NCBI RefSeq assembly: GCF_015644725.1
Contig: NZ_CP064795.1
Span: 1,858,501 to 1,922,500 of the forward strand
DNA: 64,000 bases
Direction of reading: 5' to 3'
Source of the DNA: Salinimonas marina
GTDB lineage: Bacteria; Pseudomonadota; Gammaproteobacteria; Enterobacterales; Alteromonadaceae
The notes beneath the pieces were generated by a model. That model was given only the letters and a program-made list of their open reading frames with translations. It was not told the DNA's origin and did no database searches. Below are positions 16,598-27,303 of this stretch, piece after piece (position 1 is the first letter of the stretch; each line of letters starts with the position of its first letter). Made by a program: the position numbers and the translations under genes.

Positions 16598-19500
16598 GTG
16601 TCGTTGAAAAATAAACTATTAAGTCTTTCCGCTTGTTTCGCTTTGATAGGGCCCGTTATTTCTGCCGGGGCCGGCGGGGTTGAAAACTCAGCATTAGCGC
16701 CGGTGTCGGTGAATAAAAATGCCCGGGTCAATCAGCTTACCCAGGCCCCCCTGCAGCTTGCGTCCGATGACACCGGCCACGTGCTGACCAGCGCGGCTCA
16801 GATTTATATTGTGCAGTTTGAATCAGCGCCGGTGGCCCGGCACTACCTTGAACAGGCACATCAACAACAACAGTCGCCCCGCCGGCTAACCCGGGCTGGC
16901 GACACCCCCAAGCCCCGCTTTACGCCTTCCGCTGCCGGGGTTCAGGCTTATCAGCAACAGTTGCAACAACAACAGGCCCATCGATTGATGATGATGGAAC
17001 AGGCGGTAGGTCCGCTGCAGGTTGTCAGCCATTATCAGTATGCCTTTAATGGGGTGGCGGTGAAAGCCACCGCCGACCAGGCTCGTCAGCTCAGGCATGT
17101 CGCCGGGGTCCGACAGGTGGAAGCAGATACCCGCCGTAATCTGACTACCGACACCGGCCCGGTGCTGGTGGGCGCGCCCCGGGTGTGGGACGGTATTGGC
17201 AGCGGCCCCCTTGGGCCTAATGCCGGTGAAGGACTTACCATCGCCGTGCTGGATACCGGTATTAACACCGATCACCCTTCTTTTGCTGATATTGGTGGGG
17301 ACGGTTACGATCATACCAATCCACTGGGCGCCGGTAACTACCTGGGTGATTGTGCAGCAGGTTTCAATAGCTTATGTAATGACAAGTTGATAGGGGTGGT
17401 CAGCTATCCGGAGATCACCAACAGTTATACCGATACTGACATTTTTCCCTCCTCACTGGCACCTAATGGTGAGGATTATAATGGTCACGGCTCCCATGTG
17501 GCGGCAACCGCCGCCGGTAATATTCTTTATGATGTGGCCGAGGTGTTTCCCGATGGTGGCAACGAAGCCAGCTCAGGCATTGAGTCGGGGTTTATCTATG
17601 AACGCCTGTCCGGGGTAGCGCCCCATGCCAATATTGTGTCGTATCAGGTCTGTTTGCCCGGGGAAACCGACGATACGTATAATGGCTGTTATGACTCGGC
17701 CATTGTCAAAGCCATTGACGATGCCGTGGCCTCAGGCGTGGTGGATGTGATCAACTTTTCTATCTCTGGGGCGGCGATCCCTGGACCGGCGCTGTTAATG
17801 AAGCCTGGTTCAATGCTCATAGTGCCGGTATTTTTACCAGCCATTCGGCCAGTAATGATGGCCCGGGTAGCTACACCACCGAAAAACATGCCCCGTGGCT
17901 TACCGTAGTAGGCGCCAGTACCCATGGTCGGTTAATCAATTATGAAAAACAACTGAACGATTTTGTGGGCGGGCTTACCACACTGGCGCCTATTACCGGC
18001 TCCAGCAACACCGGCGGTGTAACGGCTGATATTGTTTATGCCGGTAACTTTGCCAATGGCAATGATGCGGGCGGTGATCCGGCTCAGTGTCTGGAGCCTT
18101 TCCCGGCCGGTACCTTTAGCGGCCAGATTGTGGTTTGCGATCGTGGTGATATTGCCCGCATTCAAAAGGCCAAAAATGTTCAGGCCGGTGGTGCCGGTGG
18201 TTTTGTGCTGGCGAATGTAGCCGATGGTGCCAACGATCTGGCCAATGATACCTACGTACTTCCCGGAATTCATATTGATGCAGCAGATGCGACGCGTCTG
18301 CGTAACTGGCTGGCCACAGGGAGCAACCATCAGGCTACCATTACGCCAGCGTCGGGCGGCATCACCATTGATGAGTCCAGGGCTGATATCATTGCGGACT
18401 TTTCTTCACGGGGGCCAAACTCATCGGTCAGTACCCTGACCCCGCATCTTAGTGCGCCGGGAGTAGATATTTATGCGGCCTATTCGGATGAGCAATACGG
18501 CCATGATGAAACCGGTCCTTCACCGGCCGACTATGCCTACCTGTCCGGGACCTCAATGGCCAGCCCCTTTGTCGCTGGTGCCGCTGCTTTGATTGCCAAT
18601 GCCCATAGTGACTGGACGGTGGACGAAGTACGCTCAGCATTAATGCTTACTGCCAACACTGCTCTGACCACCGACGATGGCCAGAGCATTGCCGATTGGT
18701 TTGATATGGGCGCAGGCCGTATGCAGGTTGACGCCGCCATCCAAAGTTCACTGGTGATGAATGAAACCACCGCTGCTTACCGGGCTGCGAACCCCGCGCT
18801 AGGCGGTGAACCACGCAGTTTGAATGTGCCGGCGGTGGTAGATACCAACTGTTTTAACCGCTGTAGCTGGACCCGCACGGTCACCGCCACCCAGGATGGT
18901 TCCTGGTCGCTACAGACCCGCTCCCTGAGCCCCGACTTCGAGGTTTCTGTTACACCGGCATCCTTTACGCTGGCTCAGGGGCAAAGTCAGCAGCTCACGG
19001 TAACCATTGATACCAGCCGGTTAGGCAATAATGTCCGGGGGCTGGGTGTGGTGGATATCACTGCCAGCGCCGGCCCGGATCTGCACCTGCCGGTGGCCGC
19101 CTTTGCCAGTAACGGCACTGTGCCAGATGCCATTACCTTAGACGCGCACAGAAATTATGACAGTTTTTTACTAAAAGATATTTTCACTATTGAGATAGAT
19201 GAATTTATCGCAACCTCATACGGTCTGGTTCGTGCCTTCAACACCGTGGGTCAGCTTGCGCCTGACAGCGATAACCGCAATGCTTTCGACGATCTCACCG
19301 ATGGCGTGACCACGCAGTTTATCGAGGTTCTGGACCAGGACAAACGGCTGGTGGTAGAGATTATCGATGCCACCGCCCCGGATCTGGACTTGTATCTGGT
19401 ACGAGATGCCAATAACAATGGCGTGGCAGAAGAAAGCGAACTGGTGGGGGAAAGTACTTCATTTGATGCCACCGAATACATCAGTCTGAGCTATCCGGTG

Positions 19501-21186
19501 GCCGGGCAATATATTATCGTGGTGCATAATTTCCAGGGTTCCGGGGCGCCAGAAGATGAGTTTACCCTGAGTTATGCCCGTATCGACAATACAGTACGGG
19601 ACAATCTGACGATTGAAGGGCCTGCCAGTGCCGCTGCGAATTCCGAGTTTGATTTGCGTTTGCAGTGGGCCATCGACCAGGCCCAAACCGGCGATCGCTA
19701 TTATGGTGCCTATGAACTGGGCAGTAATGCCCAGGAACCGGACAACATCGGTTTAACCGAAGTCGACTGGGTGCGGCGCCAGAATGATGTTTATCTCAGC
19801 TCGCCTGACGCAGGCAGAGTTGAGCCCGGCGCCCAGGCCACCTTCAGTGTCAATGTTATTAGCAATGACACCAATCGGGATCGGCGCTACCAGATAGCGG
19901 TTACCGTGCCAGATACTCTGACCCTGGACCCCGGGTCAGTGGGCAATGGCGCGACTGTTGCTGGTGACACCATCCTCTGGGAGGTGTTACAACCGGCGGT
20001 CGAACGACCCAGTCAGCTGCTGGCATTATCCACCTCACATACCGATACTCAATGTGAGGTGGCAGGCAGTAAGCTTAGTGCATCGGTTCCCTATAGCGCG
20101 CAGTATAACCTGGGAGACGAACAGCACTATGCCAGTTTTCAGGTGGATATGACCTATCTGGGAAAACCGGTGCAAAACCTGGTGGTGGCCAAAAACGGGT
20201 TTGTGACCTTTGATGACAGTTTACCTCACACCGTCCCCACCGGCCTGACCCTCCCCGATACAGCGCAGCCCAATGCGGTGCTGGCCCCTTACTGGGCCGC
20301 GCTGAGCAGTGACAGCCACAGTGAGGTAGTGGTGGCGCGCACGAAGCAGGATGACTATGTAGTGAGCTGGCACCAATTACTCACCACCGCCGGTGAGCGG
20401 GTCTCTGCGCAGCTTTTGATTCGTTCTCAGCCTGTGGCCGGGCAGCCGGCGTTTATTATGCATTACAGCCAGCTACCCCGGTCGTCAGAAGCGCTGGCCG
20501 GATTTGAAGATAACCGGGGCACCCACGGCTATACGCTTGATCTGGCTGGGGCCGGCGTAACCAATAACACCAGCATCTGTTATTACCCGCTGCACACCGA
20601 AACCCACCAGGACACAGGCTCGGATGCCATGCTTCAGGCGGTGGCCGGACTGGAGTTTTCAGCCCAGGTGGCTTCTTCTGCGCCCCCCGGCCCTTTTGGT
20701 ATTCGCGTTACCTCGCAGGTGACCAATATCGAAGGGACTCGCAGTGAACAGGCCAGTGTGTATACCGGTGTGCAGGTGGAAGGTATCCCTGAGGTGAGCA
20801 TCAATAATGGCAGTGAAGAATTACAGTTAACCGCAGGGCAATCTTTGAGCATCAGCGCCAGGGGCCAGGATGCAAATGGTGACACCTTGCAGTATCGCTG
20901 GGCCACCGAGGCCAACAGCCCGTTACAGCTCACCAGCGCCAACACCGCCACCGTGATTGTGAGCGCGCCCACTACGGCCGGCAGCGGTCCGTATCCGTTA
21001 CGGGTGACGGTGACCGACCCTTATGGCAATAGCGCCTCAGCCACCGTCATTATCATCGTACAACCACCGTCGTCAGCGCCTTCATCGGGCAGCAGTTCAG
21101 GTGGAAGTATGGGCCTGTGGCTGTTATTGGGTCTGGGTATCACCGGCTGGCAGCGCCGTTACCGCCGGTCGGGTGTCCGGGCTTAA
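16598..21186 (+). CDS. Large secreted subtilisin-like protease with GlyGly-CTERM, frameshifted at 17768-17771
   Basis: S8 serine protease, about 1529 aa once one G is restored. GTG start at 16598 after GGAGAAAAC. Order: signal peptide (about 1-24), I9-type propeptide (IYIVQFESAPVARHYL, about 69-175), catalytic domain with D219 (VLDTGIN) and H297 (NGHGSHVAA), PA domain insert (about 18000-18350), catalytic Ser codon at 18553-18555 (SGTSMASPF), Fn3-like and repeat domains, and a C-terminal Ser/Gly-rich GGSMGLWLLLGLG plus Arg cluster, a GlyGly-CTERM signal for rhombosortase processing. The upstream frame stops at 17908. At 17768-17771 GGGG reads as INFSISGAAIP; adding one G gives SGGGDPWTG and joins the downstream frame, which is open without a stop. 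The Ser is thus out of frame with Asp/His as written. Probably a sequence error; otherwise a pseudogene. Confidence 0.85.
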
Positions 21187-21902
21187 TCGGCAAGCAGCAC
21201 AAATGCGGCGCCGGTGGGTTGGTAGGTAGAGGGCTTGTCCACCGGCTGCGCGCTCAGGCGGTGCCGCAGCCTGGGAACCAGCAGCTCACTCAGTGCTTCA
21301 GGATCCGTTACCTTGCGGTCGAGCCAGCGCTGTAAACTGCCATCTTCAGGGCTTAGCATTAAAGGACTGGCCTTGGTATGAATGTCAGCAAGCTTTTCGT
21401 GAGGCGGCAGCGTAACTACCGAGCACGAATAGTCGGTTACCGATTTACCATAAGCATCCTGGCCGTGCCACACCCGATACAAACCGCCCATTGCGAGTTT
21501 GTCCTGTTCACCCACCTGCATATCGTGATATCGCTTGTTACTGCCGACCACCAGGGTTTCACCAAACCCCCGGGCGGGGATCACGCACCGCTGTTGACGA
21601 AACGCATGATAACCTGCACTTCTGGGGGTGTTTAGTTTGTCGTAGCGGGTATTAAAAGAGGTGTATTTTGATGGAACAAACCGGCTGCCCTGGTCACTTT
21701 GCTGCTTATCGAGTAATAACCACCAAATAGCATTGTGCATTTCGCGCTGACCTGCAGCATTTTCAAACACCACCGACACCCGCTCGGTGGCACGAATAAA
21801 GCGGGACAAACGCATGCCCTCCTCTGGCCACAGGCTGATATCAAGCTGTTCGCACAACGCCCGGGTGCCGGGCGAGTCGGTAACATTTAAGCGTCCGCAC
21901 AT
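21183..21902 (-). CDS. SRAP-family DNA-protein crosslink peptidase-like (YedK/HMCES type)
   Basis: SOS response-associated peptidase family protein. Members crosslink to abasic sites in single-stranded DNA through the amino-terminal Cys2 and so protect the sites. 239 aa. MCGRLN gives Cys2 after Met removal; the conserved Asn/Arg is in SFNTRYD, the conserved Glu in PARGFGE, and the catalytic His in DIHTKASPLML. All key residues are present. It follows rmuC by 6 bases and overlaps the end of the subtilase gene by 4 bases in convergent orientation. An operon with rmuC (DNA recombination) gives a consistent DNA damage context. Confidence 0.9.
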   Translation of the reverse strand: MCGRLNVTDSPGTRALCEQLDISLWPEEGMRLSRFIRATERVSVVFENAAGQREMHNAIWWLLLDKQQSDQGSRFVPSKYTSFNTRYDKLNTPRSAGYHAFRQQRCVIPARGFGETLVVGSNKRYHDMQVGEQDKLAMGGLYRVWHGQDAYGKSVTDYSCSVVTLPPHEKLADIHTKASPLMLSPEDGSLQRWLDRKVTDPEALSELLVPRLRHRLSAQPVDKPSTYQPTGAAFVLLAD

Positions 21903-21908
21903 AGGTTT

Positions 21909-23432
21909 CTACCCGTAATTTTTGTCCTGTTGGTTTGGCAGCGATGACTCTGGCTCATGTTCGGCCCCGGCATCTGCATGGCTACCTTCTATGCCCGCCC
22001 GGCGCGTCAATGGTTCAGGTAATCGCTTGCTGGGCTGCACCCCCAGATCCCGAAACTGCTCTACCTGGCGCACCAGATTTCCTCTGCCACTGGACAATTT
22101 ATTAAATGCACCATCAAAATGCTTTTGGGAGGTCTCCAGTGACTTGCCCAGCTTGTCCATATCCTGCACAAATCCGGCAAACTTGTCATACAGCCGGGCG
22201 GCTTTTTCGGCAATTTTCTGGGCATTTTGATTCTGATATTCATACTGCCAAATATTATTTATGGTTCGTAACGCTACCAGCAGATTGGTGGGGCTTACCA
22301 GCATAATGTTGTGATTGAGTGCCATCGACACCAATTCAGGATCTTTTTCTATCGCCAGCAAAAACGCGGGTTCGATGGGAATAAATAATAGCACATAGTC
22401 CAGCGTGCGCAGAGCGTCCAACTCCTGATAATCTTTGGCGCCCAGGCCCTTTATATGACCCCGGATAGAATTCACATGCTCTTTAAGCCAGTATTCCTGG
22501 CTGGAGGCATCATCGCTATTGAAGTACTTCTCATAAGCCGACAAACTGACTTTTGAGTCAATAATGACATCTTTATCATCAGGCAGATGTACTACGACAT
22601 CGGGTTGTTGTAATTTACCGGCGCGGGAACGAGCCGAAACCTGAGTTTCAAATTCATGGCCTTCACGTAAGCCAGACTCTTTTAAAATACGTTCCAGGAC
22701 CACTTCGCCCCAGTTGCCTTGTTTTTTATTATCCCCTTTAAGCGCCATCGTCAGCGCGGCCGCTTCCTGCGTAATTTGCTGATTCAGTTCTTTAAGGGAT
22801 AAAATTTCGGTTTTCAGCGAAGCTCGCTCCTGGCCCTCCCGGCTATACTGCTCATTCACCTGACGCTTGAACCCGTCAATTTGCTCTTTGAGCGGGGTTA
22901 GCAAAGAATCCAGGTTTTGCTGACTCTGACGACTGAATGATTCGCTTTTCTCGCTGAAGATTTTGTTGGCCAGATTTTCAAACTGGGTTTGCAGCCGCTG
23001 TTCGGCGTTCTGCATGGTCTGCAGTTGCTCTTCTTTGTTTTTCTGCGTTTCACTAAAGCTTGCAGACTGCGCCTGATACTTTGCATTTAACGCCGCATAG
23101 TCACTGTGCAGTTGTTCCAGCCGCTCAAGCGCTGACTGATGATCACCTTCCAACCGGGTCAGCTGTGCGGCTTTTTGATTAAGTTCACCCAAGGTGGTCT
23201 GCACGGTATACAACTGTTCCTGATACCGGTTCGCCGCATCCTGACTGTCTTCTAGCTGATGTTGTAATTGCTCATTCGTGTATGCGCTGCGCTGCTCCAG
23301 TAAAGTCAGCTGCTGCTGTAGCTGATGTAATTGAGTGCGGCTTTGCCGGCGTTGCCACAGACTGCCGGCCAGTATCCCACTTAGCGCAGCGCCTACCAAA
23401 GCGGCGATCATCCAGGTTTGTATTTGTTCCAT
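21909..23432 (-). CDS. rmuC: DNA recombination protein RmuC
   Basis: 507 aa. An N-terminal membrane segment (about residues 8-26, MIAALVGAALSGILAGSLW), a long coiled coil (about 30-200, Gln/Leu-rich), and the RmuC nuclease-like domain from about 225: GDNKKQGNWGEVVLERILKESGL, then QPDVVVHLPDDKDVIIDSKVSL with the DSK motif, and YVLLFIPIEPAF. RmuC limits inversions at short inverted repeats in E. coli. The C-terminal tail (GVQPSKRLPEPLTRR) is typical. It is followed by the SRAP gene and preceded by the fumarase terminator. Confidence 0.93.
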   Translation of the reverse strand: MEQIQTWMIAALVGAALSGILAGSLWQRRQSRTQLHQLQQQLTLLEQRSAYTNEQLQHQLEDSQDAANRYQEQLYTVQTTLGELNQKAAQLTRLEGDHQSALERLEQLHSDYAALNAKYQAQSASFSETQKNKEEQLQTMQNAEQRLQTQFENLANKIFSEKSESFSRQSQQNLDSLLTPLKEQIDGFKRQVNEQYSREGQERASLKTEILSLKELNQQITQEAAALTMALKGDNKKQGNWGEVVLERILKESGLREGHEFETQVSARSRAGKLQQPDVVVHLPDDKDVIIDSKVSLSAYEKYFNSDDASSQEYWLKEHVNSIRGHIKGLGAKDYQELDALRTLDYVLLFIPIEPAFLLAIEKDPELVSMALNHNIMLVSPTNLLVALRTINNIWQYEYQNQNAQKIAEKAARLYDKFAGFVQDMDKLGKSLETSQKHFDGAFNKLSSGRGNLVRQVEQFRDLGVQPSKRLPEPLTRRAGIEGSHADAGAEHEPESSLPNQQDKNYG

Positions 23433-23455
23433 TCGTTACTATCCTGACTCCATAC

Positions 23456-23480
23456 AAAAACGGGCACCTGCTGGTACCCG
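23456..23480 (-). terminator. Terminator of the fumarase gene
   Basis: Minus-strand hairpin CGGGTACC-AGCA-GGTGCCCG with one G-U pair, then TTTTTG. It lies 37 bases after the fumarase stop and before rmuC. Confidence 0.8.
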
Positions 23481-23516
23481 TATCGTGTTTATTTAGCTGG
23501 TGGTTTAGCTGGTAAT

Positions 23517-25048
23517 TTAGTTACCACGCATGGCACTGTCCAGCTCTTCAATTTTTGCTTTCCAGATAGCCGGGCCGGTTTGATGCGCGTTCGCGCCCGT
23601 GCTGTCAACCGCGACGGTCACCGGCATATCTTCTACTTCAAATTCGTAGATCGCTTCCATACCCAAGTCTTCAAAGGCGACCACTCTGGATTTCTTAATG
23701 GCTTTAGACACCAGGTACGCGGCGCCACCTACTGCCATCAAATAGACGGCTTTGTGTTTGGCAATGGAGTCAACCGTGGCCGGGCCGCGCTCGGCTTTTC
23801 CTATCATACCAATTAAACCGGTTTGCTCTAGCATCATGTCGGTGAATTTATCCATCCGCGTCGCCGTCGTGGGTCCGGCCGGGCCCACGGCTTCATCTCC
23901 CACTGCATCCACCGGGCCCACGTAATAAATAAACCGGTTGGTCAGATCCACCCCTTCAGGCAGCCCTTCGCCGCTGGCCATCATTGACTGAATGCGGTTG
24001 TGAGCGGCATCACGGCCAGTGAGCATTTTACCCGACAATAACACGGTTTCCCCTACCTTCCAGTCGAGGATATCGTCTTTGGTAATGTCATCCAGGTTCA
24101 CGCGGCGAGTGTTTTCACCGACCTCCCAGGTAACCTCCGGCCATTCTTCCAGTTTCGGCGGATTGAGCTCTGCCGGACCACTGCCGTCTAAATGAAAATG
24201 TGCGTGACGGGTCGCCGCACAGTTTGGGATCAGGGCTACCGGTTTGGAGGCGGCATGGGTAGGTACCGATTTAATTTTGACATCGACCACGGTGGTCAAA
24301 CCACCCAACCCCTGGGCACCAATACCCAGACCATTTACTTTTTCAAACAGCTCCAGGCGCAATTTCTCATCGGTTGTTTCAGCGCCCCGGTCGGCCAGCT
24401 CCTGAATATCCACCGGATCCATCAGGCTTTCTTTGGCCAGCACCGCGGCTTTTTCAGCCGTACCACCAATACCTATGCCAAGCATCCCCGGCGGGCACCA
24501 GCCCGCCCCATGGTGGGCAAGGTTTTTAACACCCACTCAACAATGTCATCGCTGGGGTTAAGCATGACCATTTTTGATTTATTTTCTGAGCCGCCGCCTT
24601 TTGCCGCGATCATCACCTCTACCTGTTCGCCGGGCACCATATCGATATGTACCACAGCCGGGGTGTTGTCTTTGGTATTGGTACGGGCGCCGGCGGGGTC
24701 GGCCACAATGGAAGCACGCAATGGATTATCGCTGTTGGTATAGGCGCGACGCGTGCCTTCATTAACCATTTCCTGTACGGTCAAATCCGTCTTGTCCCAG
24801 CTGACCCCCATGCCGATTTTGACAAAACAGGTCACGATGCCGGTATCCTGACACAAGGGGCGCTTGCCCTCAGCCGACATTCTGGAATTAATCAGAATTT
24901 GCGCCATGGCGTCTTTTGCTGCCTGGCTCTGTTCTTTAAGGTAAGCCTTTTCAACGGCTTTTACGTAATCGAGAGGGTGATAGTAAGAAATAAACTGCAG
25001 AGCATCTTCAATACTATCAATAAAGTCCTGTTGACGGATAACGGTCAT
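23517..25048 (-). CDS. fumA: Fumarate hydratase class I, frameshifted at 24506-24509
   Basis: Oxygen-sensitive 4Fe-4S fumarase of the TCA cycle. As written it is two frames: 24473-25048 (N-terminal part, MTVIRQQDFIDSIEDALQF...) and 23517-24536. The N-terminal frame goes out at TLPTMGRAG; adding one G to the GGGG (minus strand; + strand CCCC at 24506-24509) gives TLPTMGAGWCPPGMLGIGIGG and joins the second frame, for 510 aa. Fe-S cysteines are seen in LCQDTGIVTCF, GWCPPG and CAATRH. Other landmarks: AGARTNTKDNTPAVVH, FHLDGSGPAELNPP, MLTGRDAAHNRI and VGPVDAVGDEAVGPAGPTT. Loss of fumarase would be costly, and a single base in a homopolymer is the only damage, so a sequence error is far more likely than a pseudogene. 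Confidence 0.9.
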
Positions 25049-25204
25049 GGCGTCCTCTTAAAACTTGCCTTTAGGTGGTGTATGGGCATTAAAAATCCGT
25101 ATACTAGCGCATCTGCGTAACTGGCACCATCGAAAAGCACCGTCTTGCCGTTGCCATAATTAAACCATAGTGCATTTTTTATAATAACAGGTAGCAGTCG
25201 CCCT

Positions 25205-26611
25205 ATGTCACAGCCTAACACCGACCTTTCGCTTATTATCGACACCGTCTGTTTGCCCGAAGGCGAAACCATTCAGCAGTTTTTTGCCCGTATTCAGCAG
25301 CACCACTGGTCGATGTTACTTGATAGCGCCAATAGTGTAGCAGGACGCTACCACATTATGCTGTGGGAACCGGAATCCCTGGTTACCGCACAGCAGCAAA
25401 AGGTCTGGATTGAAAACCCGGCCCGACAGACCCGAATCCAGAGTACCCTGGCGCCCCTGGCTTGTGTGGATGCCCTGGTACAACAGCGATTTGCAGGGCT
25501 GGACCAGACCTGCAAACAAACGTCATGGTATCAACAGCTTCCCTTTGTGGTGGGCGCGGCCGGCTTGTGCGGCTACGATCTGGGTCGCTATTATGAGCAA
25601 TTGCCTGATCTGCGGGAGCATAGCTACCGTTGCCCGGATATGGCCGTCGGTATCTTTACCCAGTCGGTGATTGTGGACACCCACACCGATACCGTCTATC
25701 ACTGCCGGTTAAGTCATCATGCTCCGTTACACCAGCAGCCACTCTGGCAACAGCCCGCCGCGCCAGCCAACCGCTTTGCATTGACCAGTCAATGGCAATC
25801 AAATCTTTCGCAGGATGCGTATACGCAGGCCCTGGCGCAGGTTCACCGCTATATTGTGGCGGGCGATTGTTATCAGATAAATATGGCCCAGCGCTTTGAA
25901 GCGGGCTATCAAGGCTGTGAATGGCAAGCTTACCGGGCGCTTACCCAGGCCAACAATACGCCTTTCAGCGCCTTTATTCGTTTGCCGCAAAGCTGTGTGC
26001 TGAGCATTTCCCCTGAACGGTTTATCAGTGTGAACCACAATAAGGTGCAGACTAAGCCCATTAAAGGCACCCGCCCTCGCTACCCGGATAAGACCCGGGA
26101 CGCGAAAAGTGCCGCCGAGCTGCAGGAGGCAGAAAAAGATCGCGCCGAAAACCTGATGATTGTGGATCTGTTACGTAATGATTTAAGCAAACATTGTCAG
26201 CCTCACTCAGTCAAAGTTCCGCATCTGTTTGCCCTGGAGTCATATGAGGCGGTCCATCATCTGGTCAGTACCGTTGAAGGTGAGCTGAACCAGGATTCAA
26301 CGCCACTGGATTTGCTGGCCGGGGCGTTTCCTGGTGGCTCCATAACCGGTGCGCCAAAAATTCGGGCGATGGAGATTATTGAACAGTTAGAGCCGCACCG
26401 GCGTAATATTTATTGCGGCAGCATCATGTATTATGGCATCAAGCAGGATATGGACTCCAGCATTACCATCCGCACCTTACTGGCTGAAAACAATCAGCTT
26501 TATTGTTGGGCCGGTGGCGGTATTGTGCTGGACTCTCAGGCGCGCGATGAATATCAGGAAACTTTAGATAAAGTCTCGCGTATTTTGCCGGCGCTGGAGC
26601 AAATGCAATGA
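25205..26611 (+). CDS. pabB: Aminodeoxychorismate synthase component I
   Basis: Makes 4-amino-4-deoxychorismate from chorismate and ammonia, on the folate path. 468 aa. N-terminal domain, then the chorismate-binding domain: INMAQRFEA, LSISPERFI, KPIKGTRPR (the lysine is a PabB feature), ENLMIVDLLRNDLSK, GAFPGGSITGAPKIRAMEII and IYCGSIMYYG. The PIKGT motif distinguishes PabB from TrpE. Divergent from fumarase; overlaps nudL by 4 bases (ATGA), a common gammaproteobacterial order pabB-nudL-sdaA. Confidence 0.95.
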   Translation: MSQPNTDLSLIIDTVCLPEGETIQQFFARIQQHHWSMLLDSANSVAGRYHIMLWEPESLVTAQQQKVWIENPARQTRIQSTLAPLACVDALVQQRFAGLDQTCKQTSWYQQLPFVVGAAGLCGYDLGRYYEQLPDLREHSYRCPDMAVGIFTQSVIVDTHTDTVYHCRLSHHAPLHQQPLWQQPAAPANRFALTSQWQSNLSQDAYTQALAQVHRYIVAGDCYQINMAQRFEAGYQGCEWQAYRALTQANNTPFSAFIRLPQSCVLSISPERFISVNHNKVQTKPIKGTRPRYPDKTRDAKSAAELQEAEKDRAENLMIVDLLRNDLSKHCQPHSVKVPHLFALESYEAVHHLVSTVEGELNQDSTPLDLLAGAFPGGSITGAPKIRAMEIIEQLEPHRRNIYCGSIMYYGIKQDMDSSITIRTLLAENNQLYCWAGGGIVLDSQARDEYQETLDKVSRILPALEQMQ

Positions 26612-27185
26612 ACCGCCGTCAATTTTTGTCTCGTTTTCAGCATATACGCCAGGTGGCGCTGGAGCCTGATTTTCCACTGGCCAAGCCCGGACGTGATGCC
26701 GCGGTACTGATTCCACTATTAGAATATCCCGACGGTCTGCATGTATTGTTTACCGAGCGCGCCCACCATCTACGTCATCATCCCGGCCAGATCAGTTTCC
26801 CGGGGGCGGCTTTGAACCCCAGGATACCTCATTGTTTGACACCGCTCAGCGTGAAGCCATGGAAGAAGTGGGTGTGCCCCCGTCTCAGGTCGAAGTGGTC
26901 GGTGCCCTGCCCTTGTATCGCACTATCAGCGGTTATCAAATTACACCCGTGGTGGCCTTTGTGACGCCCGATTTTTCGTATGATATCGACCCTAACGAAG
27001 TCGCCAGTGTGTTTGATGTGCCGCTGGCACACCTGATGGACAAGCGTAATCATTTGATTCACCACACCGAGCGTCATAACTGCCAGTTCCCTATTTACTT
27101 TATTCCCTGGCAGGAACGCATGATCTGGGGGGCTACCGCCGCCATTTTGCGCAACCTGTCCCACCATATCAGCCCCGCCGAGTAG
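26608..27185 (+). CDS. nudL: CoA pyrophosphatase (Nudix), frameshifted at 26802-26806
   Basis: Nudix hydrolase acting on CoA and related compounds. As written the N-terminal frame (MNRRQFLSRFQHIRQ...) runs off at QISFPGAALNPR and the second frame begins in the Nudix box. Adding one G to the GGGGG at 26802-26806 gives SFPGGGFEPQD followed by LFDTAQREAMEEVGV, a proper Nudix box (GGxxE...REAMEEVG), and a 192-aa protein, exactly the size of E. coli NudL. The C-terminal half carries PLYRTISGYQITP and the expected IWGATAAIL. It overlaps pabB by 4 bases. Confidence 0.88.
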
Positions 27186-27264
27186 CAAGTTTTATTTACA
27201 ATAAATTAGCTTTTCTTATCACCTGATTAGCATTTTTGTATTGTAGTTCTGCTATGGGACAGGC

Positions 27265-27298
27265 AAGATCCAACCAATAACAGGCAAGGATCTTTTTT
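27265..27298 (+). terminator. Terminator-like hairpin just before sdaA
   Basis: AAGATCC (27265-27271) and GGATCTT (27288-27294) form a 7-bp stem followed by TTTT, ending six bases before the sdaA ATG. It either terminates pabB-nudL or acts as an attenuator in the sdaA leader. The arms sit in a repeated segment (ACAGGCAAGATC and ACAGGCAAGGATC). Confidence 0.5.
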
Positions 27299-27303
27299 CG
27301 TTT

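Noticed and set aside
17760..17975. Programmed -1/+1 ribosomal frameshift in the subtilase
   Set aside because: No slippery heptamer or downstream stem is apparent, and the same kind of single-base loss in homopolymers occurs in seven other places, so an assembly error explains it better.
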